The notes below the pieces were generated by a model that saw only the letters and a list, made by a program, of their open reading frames with translations, was not told the DNA's origin and did no database searches. Of a DNA stretch of 64,000 bases, positions 1 through 10,300 are shown in pieces (positions within the stretch are counted from its first letter, which is position 1; each line of letters opens with the position of its first letter). The position numbers and the translations under genes were made by a program. Source of the stretch: Hyphomicrobiales bacterium. Lineage in GTDB: Bacteria > Pseudomonadota > Alphaproteobacteria > Rhizobiales > Rhizobiaceae. The stretch is from NCBI GenBank assembly GCA_900472625.1, contig UCIT01000041.1, positions 68,654-132,653 on the forward strand. The letters are read 5' to 3'.

Positions 1-119
1 TCTTCCGACTGGGCCGCCCGTGCCATCTTCGGCAGGGCCTTTAAAACCTGCTTCTCCGCGTAATAGATGTCTTTGAGCGTATCGAGAAAAAGGTCGTCCA
101 AAGTCTTGGTGGTTGCCAT
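1..119 (-). CDS. DUF892 (YciE/YciF-type) ferritin-like protein, N-terminal part only
   Basis: Only the first 39 codons are inside the window; the gene continues past base 1. The translation starts MATTKTLDDLFLDTLKDIYY and continues AEKQVLKALPKMA, the typical opening of DUF892 proteins, whose four-helix ferritin-like fold is linked to stress responses. A GGAG-like sequence lies about 6 bases before the ATG at 119. An EcfG-type promoter (205-229) faces it. A decayed second copy of this gene, including its promoter region, lies at 39.2-39.75 kb, where the start codon has become ACG. Confidence 0.85.
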   Translation of the reverse strand, partial: MATTKTLDDLFLDTLKDIYYAEKQVLKALPKMARAAQSE

Positions 120-204
120 CATATTCTCCGTTGATGTGTTGCCATTCACCAGAGGCGAACGCTCATTGCGAGCGCACGCTTACAGTGTGTAGGAGACAGA
201 AGGT

Positions 205-229
205 AACCTGCATGTCGGTGGTTTGTTCC
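205..229 (-). promoter_or_regulatory. EcfG/RpoE2-type general stress promoter for the DUF892 gene
   Basis: On the minus strand the sequence reads GGAAC, 17 bases, GTT, matching the alphaproteobacterial general stress sigma factor consensus. It sits about 86 bases before the DUF892 start codon. The corresponding site in the decayed duplicate (39727-39751) has lost both elements. Confidence 0.65.
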
Positions 230-260
230 GCTCTCACGCAATCGGGGAATAGAAAACGAG

Positions 261-302
261 AAGGCCCGGCGCAGCGACAACAACGTCGGTGCACCGGGCC
301 TT
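261..302 (-). terminator. Rho-independent terminator of the 320-1311 operon
   Basis: A long hairpin (AAGGCCCGG pairing with CCGGGCCTT, plus GCGAC/GTCGG inside) lies directly downstream of the minus-strand stop codon at 320. A T-rich stretch follows on the minus strand. A mutated version is found at about 39781-39825 in the duplicated copy. Confidence 0.7.
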
Positions 303-319
303 AATTTAGGTTGAAAATC

Positions 320-1225
320 CTAGAATTTTCGGACGTCGGCAGCGAGCAGATCTTCCTCGTCGTCACGTTGTTTTCCGCCCAATGCGGCCGCAACAGAGGA
401 GATGAACGCGCCGATCAACAATGATATGGCACCGACCAAGGCCGTCGTCGCAGCGGCTTTCCGTGCCTTATCCGCGGCTGCCTGAGCTGCGACCTTGGCG
501 TCGTCGATCTGTTTCAGCACGCTATCAACGCGGGTACGGGCATCGTCCTCAGAGATACCAGTGCGGGCCGAAACGATGTTTGCAATGTAGGTCTTATCCC
601 CGTCTGGAACCTGTCCGTTGACAGCTCCTTGAAGAAGGATCCGGGAGACTTCGGCCGTAGCAGCGCCGTCGTTACGTTCGGCGTTCGCGCTCACCCGCTC
701 GGGACGAAGAAGGGCGTCGGTGAAGTAGGACGTCGAGAGGTCAGGCGTGATCTGCGACACCGCTGCTGTGCCAGCAGCACCGGCGCCACCAACAGCAGCA
801 GCCCCGGCGGTCGCACCAGCCCCTGCCAGGGTCGTCAGGGAGGAGGCCATGAAGCCAACCACGAAAATGGTTGCAACTGCCCAGCTAATAAGACCGTGGG
901 CAGTATCCCGAAAGAATACCTCATACGTGTGAACAGCCGCCCATTTCGTACGCAGTCGACCCGTGAGGTATCCGCCGAGCGCGGATGAAAGCCACTGTAC
1001 GACGACAAGCCATATGGCAGCAGTGATGCCGACTGTTGCAGCCGAGGCGCTTTCGCCTGACCACGGAGAGACCATCGTCAGACCAACGCCGGAGCCCAGA
1101 AGGAGCAAGATCAGAGTGGCGCCGATTGCTGCGGCTGCGCCTCCGAGTATCGGGCCCCACGAGGTCGCGGGCTTCGAGGATTCAATCGGCAGAGCGCTTC
1201 CCGCGCCAGGTTCGGAATAGGACAT
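320..1225 (-). CDS. Rhizobial membrane protein of unknown function
   Basis: The 301-residue protein has a hydrophobic segment at about residues 24-50 (GGAAAAIGATLILLLLGSG), further hydrophobic stretches around 75-95 and 115-165, and a C-terminal helix at about 270-292, so it is an integral membrane protein. The middle (about 190-265) is hydrophilic and probably helical. Homologues in rhizobia are sometimes labelled 'PhnA-like', but I see nothing that links it to phosphonate metabolism. I chose the ATG at 1225 because AGGAGTGAAG stands directly before it; the longer frame has no such site. It follows a 25-codon gene (1234-1311) by 8 bases, with one EcfG-type promoter upstream. A fragment of its C-terminus is repeated at 39846-39946. 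Confidence 0.75.
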   Translation of the reverse strand: MSYSEPGAGSALPIESSKPATSWGPILGGAAAAIGATLILLLLGSGVGLTMVSPWSGESASAATVGITAAIWLVVVQWLSSALGGYLTGRLRTKWAAVHTYEVFFRDTAHGLISWAVATIFVVGFMASSLTTLAGAGATAGAAAVGGAGAAGTAAVSQITPDLSTSYFTDALLRPERVSANAERNDGAATAEVSRILLQGAVNGQVPDGDKTYIANIVSARTGISEDDARTRVDSVLKQIDDAKVAAQAAADKARKAAATTALVGAISLLIGAFISSVAAALGGKQRDDEEDLLAADVRKF

Positions 1226-1233
1226 CTTCACTC

Positions 1234-1311
1234 CTATCGGACGAAAAGAGCGAGAAGAATGATGATCGGCAATGGAACACCGAGAAGCCATAGTAGAATG
1301 CCGCGACCCAT
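1234..1311 (-). CDS. 25-residue hydrophobic peptide
   Basis: This tiny reading frame encodes MGRGILLWLLGVPLPIIILL plus ALFVR, a single membrane-spanning peptide. An AGGAGA ribosome binding site lies 6 bases before the ATG. It is the first gene of the unit that also encodes the 301-residue membrane protein, and the EcfG-type promoter lies 38 bases upstream of its start. Small hydrophobic proteins of the DUF3309 kind are common in rhizobia. This one resembles them in size and composition but is shorter. Function unknown. Confidence 0.65.
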   Translation of the reverse strand: MGRGILLWLLGVPLPIIILLALFVR

Positions 1312-1348
1312 GATGTATCTCCTGAATATGGTTGTAACGCAGCGGTTG

Positions 1349-1373
1349 AACGCGCGTTCGTAGCCGTTGTTCC
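1349..1373 (-). promoter_or_regulatory. EcfG/RpoE2-type promoter of the small peptide/membrane protein operon
   Basis: The minus strand reads GGAAC, 16 bases, CGTT, the full consensus, 38 bases before the ATG at 1311. Confidence 0.7.
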
Positions 1374-1611
1374 GTAGGAAGCCGCGGTAAGCAGAAATGC
1401 GCCCAATGGCTGGTCGGCCATAGCGGTCAGAGTTACAACGTTCGCACCGTCACTAACGTTGCCGCCATCTGATTGCATGGGCGGGATTTTCCCAGCACCG
1501 TGGCATTACGGGATGTTAGTGACGGGCTCTGTCCTGCAGAGGAATTTGGATTCGTGGTCATCGGCGGCTAGCCCCTCACAGTTCATCCGCTACGGAGACC
1601 TACGGTCGTTC

Positions 1612-1636
1612 GGAACCTAGTCGTCGAACCATCGTT
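1612..1636 (+). promoter_or_regulatory. EcfG/RpoE2-type promoter of the Mfd-glycosyltransferase operon
   Basis: GGAAC (1612-1616), 16 bases, CGTT (1633-1636) is a perfect match to the general stress sigma factor consensus. The ATG of the first gene is 47 bases downstream. The rest of 1374-1682 shows nothing recognisable. Confidence 0.75.
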
Positions 1637-1682
1637 GATCAGCGCTATTCCGCCGCTCGCCGCAATAACACGGTACATTTGA

Positions 1683-4600
1683 ATGCCAGCAAGTTCCAAA
1701 CGCCACCATAGCTTTGCAAATCCATCGTTCATTGCCAGTGAGCTCGCGCGCCGTGTCGGGGCCGCCAGTGGCGAAGACATCGTTTTCATTGCACGGTCGG
1801 ATGGACGTGCAAGGCGTATCTTGGACGCTTGCAGCGCCATCTCATTGGGGAGCAGAATTGTTTATCTGCCCGCGTGGGACTGCCTCCCATATGACCGCGT
1901 GCCGCCATCACGCGCTTCAATGGGAATGCGAATGGACGCCCTGCGTGAATGGGTGACAACCCCGCAGGGTGGAAGGCTTTGTGTGACATCCCTTGAGGCC
2001 ATGCTCCAGCGCGTCCCACCAATGGGGGTTATCCGATCGGCCTACTTTGAGGTCGCTGTCGGCAGCGCGTTTGATCTTTCCTCGTTCGAAGCGTTCCTGA
2101 CGATGACAGGCTACGCGGTTGACGGCATTGTGGATGAGCCAGGAGAGGTCGCAATTCTCAAGGATGTCGTCGATATATTTCCGGCCGGCGGCATTCTGCC
2201 GATGCGATGCTACCTTAACGAAAACAGTATTGTTGAGGAGCTTTGGTTTTACGATCCGGCGACGCAGCGTACGCAAGCAAGCGTTGAAACAATGCTGTTC
2301 GGGCCAGCGTCCGAGATCATTGTCGCATCCTGTGAACCAGATGAAGCCTTCGCTGCCCAGACAATCCACACTCAGATGCTTGGCAATTACGGCGCGCTCC
2401 AGACACTTTTCGAGCCATTCAAATCGGCGACCGTTTTGACAGAGGAAGGGGTAGACGACAGGGTAGACGAGTATCTCGACATCATAGAGGACGCCAGGAT
2501 ATCGACAGGGGCAAGTTCGACGAAACAGTCGCTTTACCTCGACCGCAAGTCTTGGGACAATGGCCGCTCTTCGCCAAACTGGTCAGTTATGGGCACGGAT
2601 GGTTATGCTCCGATACCAATACGTAAAAAGGGGTTCAAAGCCCTCACAGAGCTGGTCAATGACGCCGCCAACGCCGGCACATCAGTTGCAATAGTGGGAG
2701 ACGAGCCTCGGTTAACCCGGTTGTCAGGTCGATTAGGTAAATCGCTGGACACGGAGGTCAGGCCCGCCGCGACATGGCAAGAAATCTTGGACGCGGGACC
2801 GGGTATAAGGAGCCGCAGTGTTTCATGGACCGAAGGGTATGTGGATCGTCGGCGAAACTTGGTCGTTGTGGCCTGCAACGACATTCTCGGCCCATTGGCT
2901 AGCGACCAGCGCGGCTCCGCGAGCTCTACGCTGAAGGCTCCGGATCTTCAAATTGGTGACGTTGTGGTTCACGAAGAGCACGGTGTCGCAGTCTTGCGTT
3001 CAATCGAAACCACCTCAGTCGATGGGGCTGAATTCGATTCCGTCCGGCTAGAATATCATGCTGGAGCTTCGATCCTCGTTCCCATGCGAGATTTTGGTCT
3101 ACTCTGGAGATACGGCGCCGAGGCGTCATCCGTGACCTTGGACCGGCTGCATTCAGATGCATGGGCGAAAAAACGTAAAATCCTGGAGCAGGATATTCAG
3201 TCTGCTGCCAAGCATCTTGTCGACGTTGCAAGCCGACGATCCGTAGCCAAAGCGAGACCGCTGGCGCCGCCGCAGGACCGGTACCAGAGATTTGCTGCCC
3301 GCTTTCCCTACACACTCACGCCTGATCAAATGACTGCAATCGAAGCATGCGAAGCCGATTTCGCGAGTGGCCGTCCAATGGATCGGCTGATCTGTGGCGA
3401 TGTGGGATACGGAAAAACCGAAGTTGCCCTCCGGGCAGCGGCGGCCGTGGCAATGTCCGGTATGCAGGTGACAGTCGTGGCGCCCACGACCGTGCTGGCC
3501 AGGCAACATTGTGATGTATTCAGAAAAAGATTTGCGTCCTCTGGACTTCAAGTCAGCCTGCTGTCGCGTGCCGTCAGCGATGCCGAGGCCAAGAGCACCC
3601 TCGACGCGATCGCTGCCGGAACGATAGATATCGTGATCGCTACGCACGCAGTCCTAGGCAAGCGAGTGAAATTCCAGAAGTTGGGTTTGGTGATCATCGA
3701 CGAGGAGCATCGCTTCGGCGCTGCCGACAAGGCTGCCATGCGCGCTCTTTCACCAGACGTGCACGTTCTGGCTATGTCAGCCACTCCGATCCCTCGTACA
3801 CTGCAAGCGGCTTTGATCGGCGTTCAGGAGGTAAGTCTGCTGACGACGGCACCAGCTCGGCGTCGCCCGGTGCGGACCTCCATTTTACAAATCGATACGG
3901 CAACGATCCGGGCCGCCTTGTTGCGAGAGAGACGCCGCGGCGGGCAATCCTTTTTCGTCGCGCCACGGGTCGCCGACATCGCTCCGCTCCAAGCTTTGCT
4001 TGCGGAGATCGCACCGGAACTCGAAGTCCTTGTGGCACACGGCAAAATGTCGGTCGACAAAATGGAAGACGCGGTGGTTCGCTTCTCCGAGGGTGAGGCC
4101 GACATTTTGCTCTCAACCAACATCATTGAAAGTGGCCTCGACGTGCCTCGCGCGAACACGATCTTTGTCTGGCGTCCGGACCGATTTGGCCTGGCACAGC
4201 TTCATCAATTGCGAGGGCGGGTTGGAAGAGGCCGATCACAAGGGCTCGCTTACATGCTGACCGAAGCGGACGAGAAGGCGGGCGATGAAAGCAACCTGCG
4301 TCTTTCATCATTGCTCAAGTTCGATCGTCTCGGATCGGGAACCGACGTGGCAATGAATGATCTGGAGTTGCGTGGCGGTGGGAGCGTGGCAGGCGAGGAG
4401 CAGGCCGGACACATAAAGGTTCTCGGAACGAGCCTGTACCAAGAGCTACTTGCGAACGCGGTCTCTTCGTTGCGTGGCGGAGAAGATGCCGCCCACAATC
4501 TTCCTGATTTCGAAATTGGCGTGACCGGCTTTATTCCTTTCGACTTCATTCCCGATCCGATGGTGCGACTGAGCATCTACACCCGTCTTTTGAAAATGAC

Positions 4601-4943
4601 GCTCCCGGAAGAGTTTGATGAGTTGCAGGAAGAAATACTGGATCGCTTCGGTGACCTTGTCGATCCTGTTGTGATGTTGCTCAAATTCGGTCGTGTCCGT
4701 GCACGGGCCGGTCATCTCGGTGTCTCTTCGGTCCGTGCTGGGCCAGACGGAATAGCGATCGAGTTTCACAAGCGCGTGAAAACGTCGATACTGGCCGACC
4801 CCAAGACATCTGCAAACGCGAGGACACACGGCAAGAAGATCGTGTTTGATCTGAAGACAGAACCGGGGGAGCGCATGCTGTTTCTCGAAGGCCTTTTCGC
4901 TAACAGCGGAAACACGGGCGCCAAGGGGGAGAACCATGAATAA
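1683..4943 (+). CDS. mfd: Mfd-like transcription-repair coupling factor (paralogue)
   Basis: The 1086-residue protein has the Mfd architecture: an N-terminal UvrB-like region (about 1-340), an RNA-polymerase-interacting CarD-like domain (about 423-485, GDVVVHEEHGVAVL), and a RecG/Mfd-type translocase with Walker A GDVGYGKT (about 572) and Walker B DEEH (about 673). Motif SATPIPRT (about 700), a motif around LRGRVGRG (about 842) and a C-terminal TRCF domain follow. Mfd removes stalled RNA polymerase and recruits UvrA. At 1086 residues it is somewhat shorter than typical Mfd (about 1150-1170). It heads a sugar-enzyme operon behind a stress promoter, so it is probably a second, accessory copy; a housekeeping mfd elsewhere is expected but not seen here. 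The start has no clear Shine-Dalgarno. Its stop overlaps the next start by 8 bases. Confidence 0.88.
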   Translation: MPASSKRHHSFANPSFIASELARRVGAASGEDIVFIARSDGRARRILDACSAISLGSRIVYLPAWDCLPYDRVPPSRASMGMRMDALREWVTTPQGGRLCVTSLEAMLQRVPPMGVIRSAYFEVAVGSAFDLSSFEAFLTMTGYAVDGIVDEPGEVAILKDVVDIFPAGGILPMRCYLNENSIVEELWFYDPATQRTQASVETMLFGPASEIIVASCEPDEAFAAQTIHTQMLGNYGALQTLFEPFKSATVLTEEGVDDRVDEYLDIIEDARISTGASSTKQSLYLDRKSWDNGRSSPNWSVMGTDGYAPIPIRKKGFKALTELVNDAANAGTSVAIVGDEPRLTRLSGRLGKSLDTEVRPAATWQEILDAGPGIRSRSVSWTEGYVDRRRNLVVVACNDILGPLASDQRGSASSTLKAPDLQIGDVVVHEEHGVAVLRSIETTSVDGAEFDSVRLEYHAGASILVPMRDFGLLWRYGAEASSVTLDRLHSDAWAKKRKILEQDIQSAAKHLVDVASRRSVAKARPLAPPQDRYQRFAARFPYTLTPDQMTAIEACEADFASGRPMDRLICGDVGYGKTEVALRAAAAVAMSGMQVTVVAPTTVLARQHCDVFRKRFASSGLQVSLLSRAVSDAEAKSTLDAIAAGTIDIVIATHAVLGKRVKFQKLGLVIIDEEHRFGAADKAAMRALSPDVHVLAMSATPIPRTLQAALIGVQEVSLLTTAPARRRPVRTSILQIDTATIRAALLRERRRGGQSFFVAPRVADIAPLQALLAEIAPELEVLVAHGKMSVDKMEDAVVRFSEGEADILLSTNIIESGLDVPRANTIFVWRPDRFGLAQLHQLRGRVGRGRSQGLAYMLTEADEKAGDESNLRLSSLLKFDRLGSGTDVAMNDLELRGGGSVAGEEQAGHIKVLGTSLYQELLANAVSSLRGGEDAAHNLPDFEIGVTGFIPFDFIPDPMVRLSIYTRLLKMTLPEEFDELQEEILDRFGDLVDPVVMLLKFGRVRARAGHLGVSSVRAGPDGIAIEFHKRVKTSILADPKTSANARTHGKKIVFDLKTEPGERMLFLEGLFANSGNTGAKGENHE

Positions 4944-6129
4944 CCTTCTCGGCCAAGGCGGACGGCGGCTGGTGGTTATCAGTGACTACCAAGAAGGACA
5001 TTTCCGGGATGTGGCACTTCCGTCGCCGGTCGATTTTCAGGCCAAATGGTTGGAGCGCGGTATCGGGCGGCCCCGTTCCAGTATCAAGATCAGTGAGACA
5101 TTCGAAGTAGAAGGTAGCTACATGGAACGTCTCCCGCTTGCTTGTTTGCGATCAGGACTTGTCGACAGCGCCGAGATTTGGACCCACAGCCGCGACGCCG
5201 AGCCAGTTTGGATCGACCCCGACACCGGCCCCCTGAGGCGCAAAGCATTTAGAATGAACGGCCCCGCTGCCCCATTCGCCTCGAACGACATGTTGGGCCA
5301 CATTGCTGCTTTCGGAGCCCCTGATATCTTATGCGTATGGGGGCTTGGCGTCGACGAGGAGATTATGCGCGCCTGCGGCGACAGCTTCAAAATCTACAAT
5401 TCGATCGACGCGCCCGCGTTGCGGATACCCCCTGACGTCGGTCGACACTTCGACCTCGTTCTGACGGGTGCGGACTGGCAGTCCATGGAGGTGCAGCGTG
5501 TCCATCCCGGATTAGCAACGCTGGTGCTGCCGCTTGGTCCTGAGTTCGCCTCCGAGACCATGTTCAGGCCCCTGGGCCTGGAGAAGATCTACGACGTTAT
5601 CTATGTGGCCGCCGCCCAGCCGTATAAATGCCATGAGGTTCTCTTCGAGGCGCTGGCGAAAATCCCTGTGCCGCTGAAGGCCCTGTGTATTTGCGGCTAT
5701 GGAGAAATGGTCGACGCTTTCAAGTCTCGGACAGCGGAGCTCGGTGTTGACGTCGCGTTCATCGGTCCGCCAGGCGTGGGCTACGAGGACGTCAATCGTT
5801 ACATGAACCAATCGAAAATTGGGGTCGTCTGTGGTGTGAACGATGGGGCGCCGGCCATTCTCACGGAGTACATGCTCGCGGGAATTCCAGTACTCGCAAA
5901 CAGGAAACTCGCATGCGGCCTTCAATATATCACTAGTGATACTGGCATGGCTGTCGACGGAGCCCAATTTGATCTGGGCATTGTGGAAATGCTGAGCAGA
6001 CTGGAAACATTTTCTCCGCGCAAGACTGTATGCGAAAATTGGCTCTGGCCGTCTTCGATGGAGAAGCTGGTGCGCGCGATCCAGTCAACCGCCAGGGGAC
6101 ACCTTATTTTCCCCAACGAGGAACTATAG
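4936..6129 (+). CDS. Glycosyltransferase (GT4-like, GT-B fold)
   Basis: This 397-residue protein has a two-domain GT-B layout. The C-terminal half begins near residue 222 (IYVAAAQPYKCHEVLFEAL). It contains the donor-binding style motif GAPAILTEYMLAGIPVLAN around 303-321, where the Glu normally contacts the nucleotide sugar. It overlaps the Mfd-like gene by 8 bases and is followed 6 bases later by a second glycosyltransferase, so the genes are co-transcribed and probably translationally coupled. Substrate unknown. No signal peptide or membrane helix is evident, which suggests action in the cytoplasm. Confidence 0.8.
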   Translation: MNNLLGQGGRRLVVISDYQEGHFRDVALPSPVDFQAKWLERGIGRPRSSIKISETFEVEGSYMERLPLACLRSGLVDSAEIWTHSRDAEPVWIDPDTGPLRRKAFRMNGPAAPFASNDMLGHIAAFGAPDILCVWGLGVDEEIMRACGDSFKIYNSIDAPALRIPPDVGRHFDLVLTGADWQSMEVQRVHPGLATLVLPLGPEFASETMFRPLGLEKIYDVIYVAAAQPYKCHEVLFEALAKIPVPLKALCICGYGEMVDAFKSRTAELGVDVAFIGPPGVGYEDVNRYMNQSKIGVVCGVNDGAPAILTEYMLAGIPVLANRKLACGLQYITSDTGMAVDGAQFDLGIVEMLSRLETFSPRKTVCENWLWPSSMEKLVRAIQSTARGHLIFPNEEL

Positions 6130-6135
6130 TGACAA

Positions 6136-7329
6136 ATGCAGGTTCACCAACGCAACATAGCGTGGGGTCCTCGCATGAATCTTCTAACATCTTTCAAGAC
6201 GCTTGATCATCGGTCACCAATAGTTTGCTTCTCGCATCTACGCTGGGATTTTGTCGTTCAGCGCCCTCAGCATTTAATGGAGAGATTTTCCCGCGATCGG
6301 CCGGTAATCTTCTTCGAAGAATTCATCCCGACTGACCACCATCTGGCGTATTTCGAGGTCCATTGCTTCGAGGGAACAGCCGTAAGAGCGATAAGGCCTC
6401 GCGTGCCCCACTGGTGGTCGGATGCGGAACGTCAGACAGCGCTATCGCGGTTGCTCGACGAGGTTCTCTCCTTGTTTTGCTGGAGCAAGCCGGTTCTGTG
6501 GTTCTATACCCCGTTGATGTACAGCTTGGCGCGTCACGTCGACGCGGAAGCGGTTGTCTACGACTGTATGGATGAACTCGCGAATTTCAAGTTTGCGCCA
6601 CCTGAGCTCAAGCATGCCGAGGGCGAGCTCTTGAACCGCGCTAACGTGGTTTTCACTGGAGGCAAAAGCCTTTTCGAAGCCAAAAATGATCGCCACGCCA
6701 ACGTCCACTGTTTTCCCTCCAGCGTCGATGTTACGCATTTCAGCGCAGCCAGGGCCTGCGCTGCTGCCCCTGCAGATCAGGCGTCGATAGGGTCACCGCG
6801 ATTTGGCTATATCGGTGTTATCGACGAGCGGATCGACCTGGAACTCGTGGCCAGCGTCGCGCGAATGAGGCCAGATTATTCATTTGTCTTTGTCGGCCCG
6901 GTCGTGAAAATTTCGCCTGCAGCCCTGCCTCAAGCGGCCAATCTTCACTATCTCGGCCGAAAAAGCTATCTGGAGCTTCCAGCCTATCTGAGCGGCTGGC
7001 ACGCAGCTCTGATGCCCTTCGCCCACAACGACGCCACCCGGTATATCAGTCCGACCAAGACACCTGAATATCTCGCAGCCGGTATTCCAGTCGTTAGCAC
7101 GCGTATAGCGGATGTCGTGTCAGGCTATGGCCAAACACCGGGCGTCTTTCTCGTAGATGGCGCGAAACAGTTTGCAGAAGCTTGCGATGAGGCCTGTCGG
7201 ATGGATCCAACCGACACGACATGGCGTGCGGTCATTGATGAAAAGCTTTCGCAGTCGTCGTGGGATGACACTTTTGCGAAGATGAGAGCCTTGGTGGAAC
7301 ACGCTGTTACCCGAGAACTTCATGGTTGA
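6136..7329 (+). CDS. Glycosyltransferase family protein
   Basis: The 397-residue protein contains FVVQRPQHLMERF near residues 38-52 and ISPTKTPEYLAAGIPVVST near 303. Both are recurrent in a group of GT-B glycosyltransferases linked to UDP-sugar polymer synthesis; the second is the sugar-nucleotide-binding motif. The start is uncertain: the ATG at 6136 has a GAGGAA 12 bases upstream, and a second ATG at 6175 is also possible. It ends 8 bases inside the next gene. Third gene of the stress operon; acceptor unknown. Confidence 0.78.
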   Translation: MQVHQRNIAWGPRMNLLTSFKTLDHRSPIVCFSHLRWDFVVQRPQHLMERFSRDRPVIFFEEFIPTDHHLAYFEVHCFEGTAVRAIRPRVPHWWSDAERQTALSRLLDEVLSLFCWSKPVLWFYTPLMYSLARHVDAEAVVYDCMDELANFKFAPPELKHAEGELLNRANVVFTGGKSLFEAKNDRHANVHCFPSSVDVTHFSAARACAAAPADQASIGSPRFGYIGVIDERIDLELVASVARMRPDYSFVFVGPVVKISPAALPQAANLHYLGRKSYLELPAYLSGWHAALMPFAHNDATRYISPTKTPEYLAAGIPVVSTRIADVVSGYGQTPGVFLVDGAKQFAEACDEACRMDPTDTTWRAVIDEKLSQSSWDDTFAKMRALVEHAVTRELHG

Positions 7330-10300
7330 CGCCAAACGCGTGGTCATCGCGACCGACAGCCGGGAACCGTCGGGTCTGGGTGAGCATATGCTGGAGCTCG
7401 GGCAGGGTCTACAACGGGTCTTTGATGTCACGTTCGCAATCATAGGGACCGATCGCACGGGCTTGCTCCGCCGGGCAGCCAGGCGTGGCATGAAGGTGAA
7501 GGTGGCAGAGGACGACGAGGCGTTCCAAAACTGGCTGCAGCGCGCTGGCGCTGACCTTTTGCATGTCCACGCAGGAATAGGCTGGGAGGGACATGAAATT
7601 GCAGCGGCTGGTATAGCTTGCAATATTCCGGTTATCCGAACCGAGCATCTCCCATACCTCTTGACGGACTCGGCGCAAAAACAGCGCTATCGCTCAGCGA
7701 CGAAATCGATATCCCATCACATTGCCGTCTCTGAAGCATCGAAGGCGAGCTATCTGTCAGAGGGCGTCCCCAGCGAGCGCATAACCGTCGTCAGGAACGG
7801 CGTCCAGGCTTTGAGGCCGACAAGAGAATCGGGTTCGATAGCTGGGGAACTCGGGATCGTGGGGAAGATTGTCCTGCTGACAGTTGCCCGGTTTACGCTT
7901 CAAAAGGATCACGCTTCTCTTATCAGAGCGTTCCCAGAGATCCAGGCAGCGGTCCCAACTGCCATTTTGCTGCTCGTGGGTGCCGGAGAGGAACAAGCAA
8001 ATCTTGAAGCTCTCGTCGCAGGTCTAAATTTGACGTCGAGCGTGCTGTTTTTAGGAGCGAGAACCGACGTCGCTGATCTGATGCATGCAGCCGACGTTTT
8101 CATTCTTCCGTCGCAGTTCGAGGGCCTTCCATTGGCGGTCCTGGAGGCCATGTCAGCCGGATTGCCAGTCGTTGCGACCCGCATTGGTGGTAGCGTCGAG
8201 GCGTTGGGCGACGATCACGTCTATCTGGCAGAGCCTGGAAGCGCACGGTCGATCGCCGACGTCGTCATTCGCGCGCTCACAGACGCTGACGGCCGCAAAG
8301 CTGCCGGAGAGGCCGGGCTGGACCGGTTCGAGCGCCAGTTCACCGCCTCTCGAATGGTGCAGGAGACAACCGATGTCTACGCTCGTCATATTGTCAGCAA
8401 TCAATTTTCAAAGGATCACACGATGACGAAAACGCGCCTCGGGTTTATCGGTGTAGGCGGAATCGCCCAACGTCACTTGAACATCCTTGCAGACTTTGGC
8501 GACATTGACCTCGTCGCGTTTGCCGATCCGGACCTCGACCGGGCGGATGCGGCCGCATCCCGCTTTGGCGCCAGATCCTATAGTCAGCACCGGGAGATGC
8601 TCGATGCCGAGCAATTGGATGCTGTCTATATCTGCATCCCCCCGTTTGCGCATGGCACCGTGGAGTTTGACTTGATCGAGAAGCGCATTCCGTTTTTCGT
8701 TGAGAAGCCGCTGACGAGAGATATCAAGCTAGCGGAGGAAATCGCCGATAAGGTGAACGAGGCAGGCCTCATCACTGGTGTGGGATATCATTGGCGCTAT
8801 CTTGATACTGTTGATGAAGCGCGCGGGTTGCTTCACGATAACCCAGCTCAACTCCTTTCTGGATATTGGCTCGACTCAACGCCTCCGCCCCAATGGTGGT
8901 GGAACGAAGAGCAGTCTGGAGGACAGATGGTCGAGCAGGCAACCCATCTCCTCGACCTCGCCCGTTTTCTGATCGGCGAGGTCACGGAGGTTTATGGGCG
9001 GACAGGCCATATCGACCGGGGGGACTACCCTGGCCTTGATGTCCCGACGGTAACGACCGCCAACCTGACCTTCGACACTGGCGTGCTAGCCAACATGTCC
9101 TCAACCTGTCTGCTGGGCTGGAGCCATCGTGTCGGGCTTCACATTTTCGCGGACAAACTCGCGATCGAACTCAACGACCATGAGATCATGGTTGACGTCG
9201 GTCGTGGTCGCCCGGTACGAGCGGCGGACGGCGACCCGGTCTGGAGAGAGGATAGGGATTTCATAGATGCGGTCCGAGGCGGTCGCAATAATATCCGTTG
9301 TCCTTACGGCGATGCGCTTGTGACGCACCGCCTTGCTCTCGCGGTAATGGCGTCGGCGAAGAGTGGTGAAGCGATAAAGCTCCCGCCGGCGAGTTTCGAT
9401 CGAAACACCCTGTCGCCGCTTCAATTTCAGCAAGCGAGAGATCATGTCGCGAACTTGCCAAATGGTCATCGGATAGTTCGATCCCTTGGTGTGAAAGGCC
9501 CGTCGGAAGCCTATCTGTTCGACTACGAGGAGGGACCGACGCCGGACGGCCACGTCAGGCTGGAGACGCTCTACACGGGACTGTCAGCCGGCACAGAGCT
9601 GACTTTCCTCAAGAATACCAACCCCTACTTCTACTCCCGATTTGACAGTGGACGAGGGGTCTTTGTTCGAAATGAGCCCGATCTTCAATACCCGGTCCCT
9701 TTCCTAGGGTATATGGAAGTGGCAAGGGTCGCCGAATCCAAAGCCGCCGGGTTTTTCGAGGGGCAGATTGTCGCTGGGACTTTTGGCCATAAAAGCGGCC
9801 ATACGGCTGATCCCTACCACGAGACACTCATCGCCTTTCCCGATGACATTGATCCGATCTTGGGAATCTTGGCAGCTCAGATGGGTCCAATCGCTGCCAA
9901 CGGGATCCTCCACGCCGACGCGGAGATGTTCGGAAACCAGGTCACATCACTTGGATCTGGTATCGCCGGGAGGCCCGTGATCGTCGCTGGGGCAGGGCCG
10001 GTCGGGTTCATGACAGCGTTGTTTGCTCGAAAGGCGGGGGCAGCCGAAGTCGTCATAACCGATCCGTCGCAGTTCCGCCGTGGAAAGGCCAGCGCTATGG
10101 GACTGATCGCGATGACCGAGGATGATGCGTGGCAGCACGCCAAGGCAAGATGGCATGACAGCACTCTGGGGCGCGGCGCTGACATCGTGTTTCAGACCAG
10201 AGCGAACCCAGAAAGTCTGCACTTCGCGATGAAAGCCTTGCGTCCCCAAGGAACTGTCATAGACCTCGCATTCTATCAAGGTGGTTCGCCCGAACTTAGA

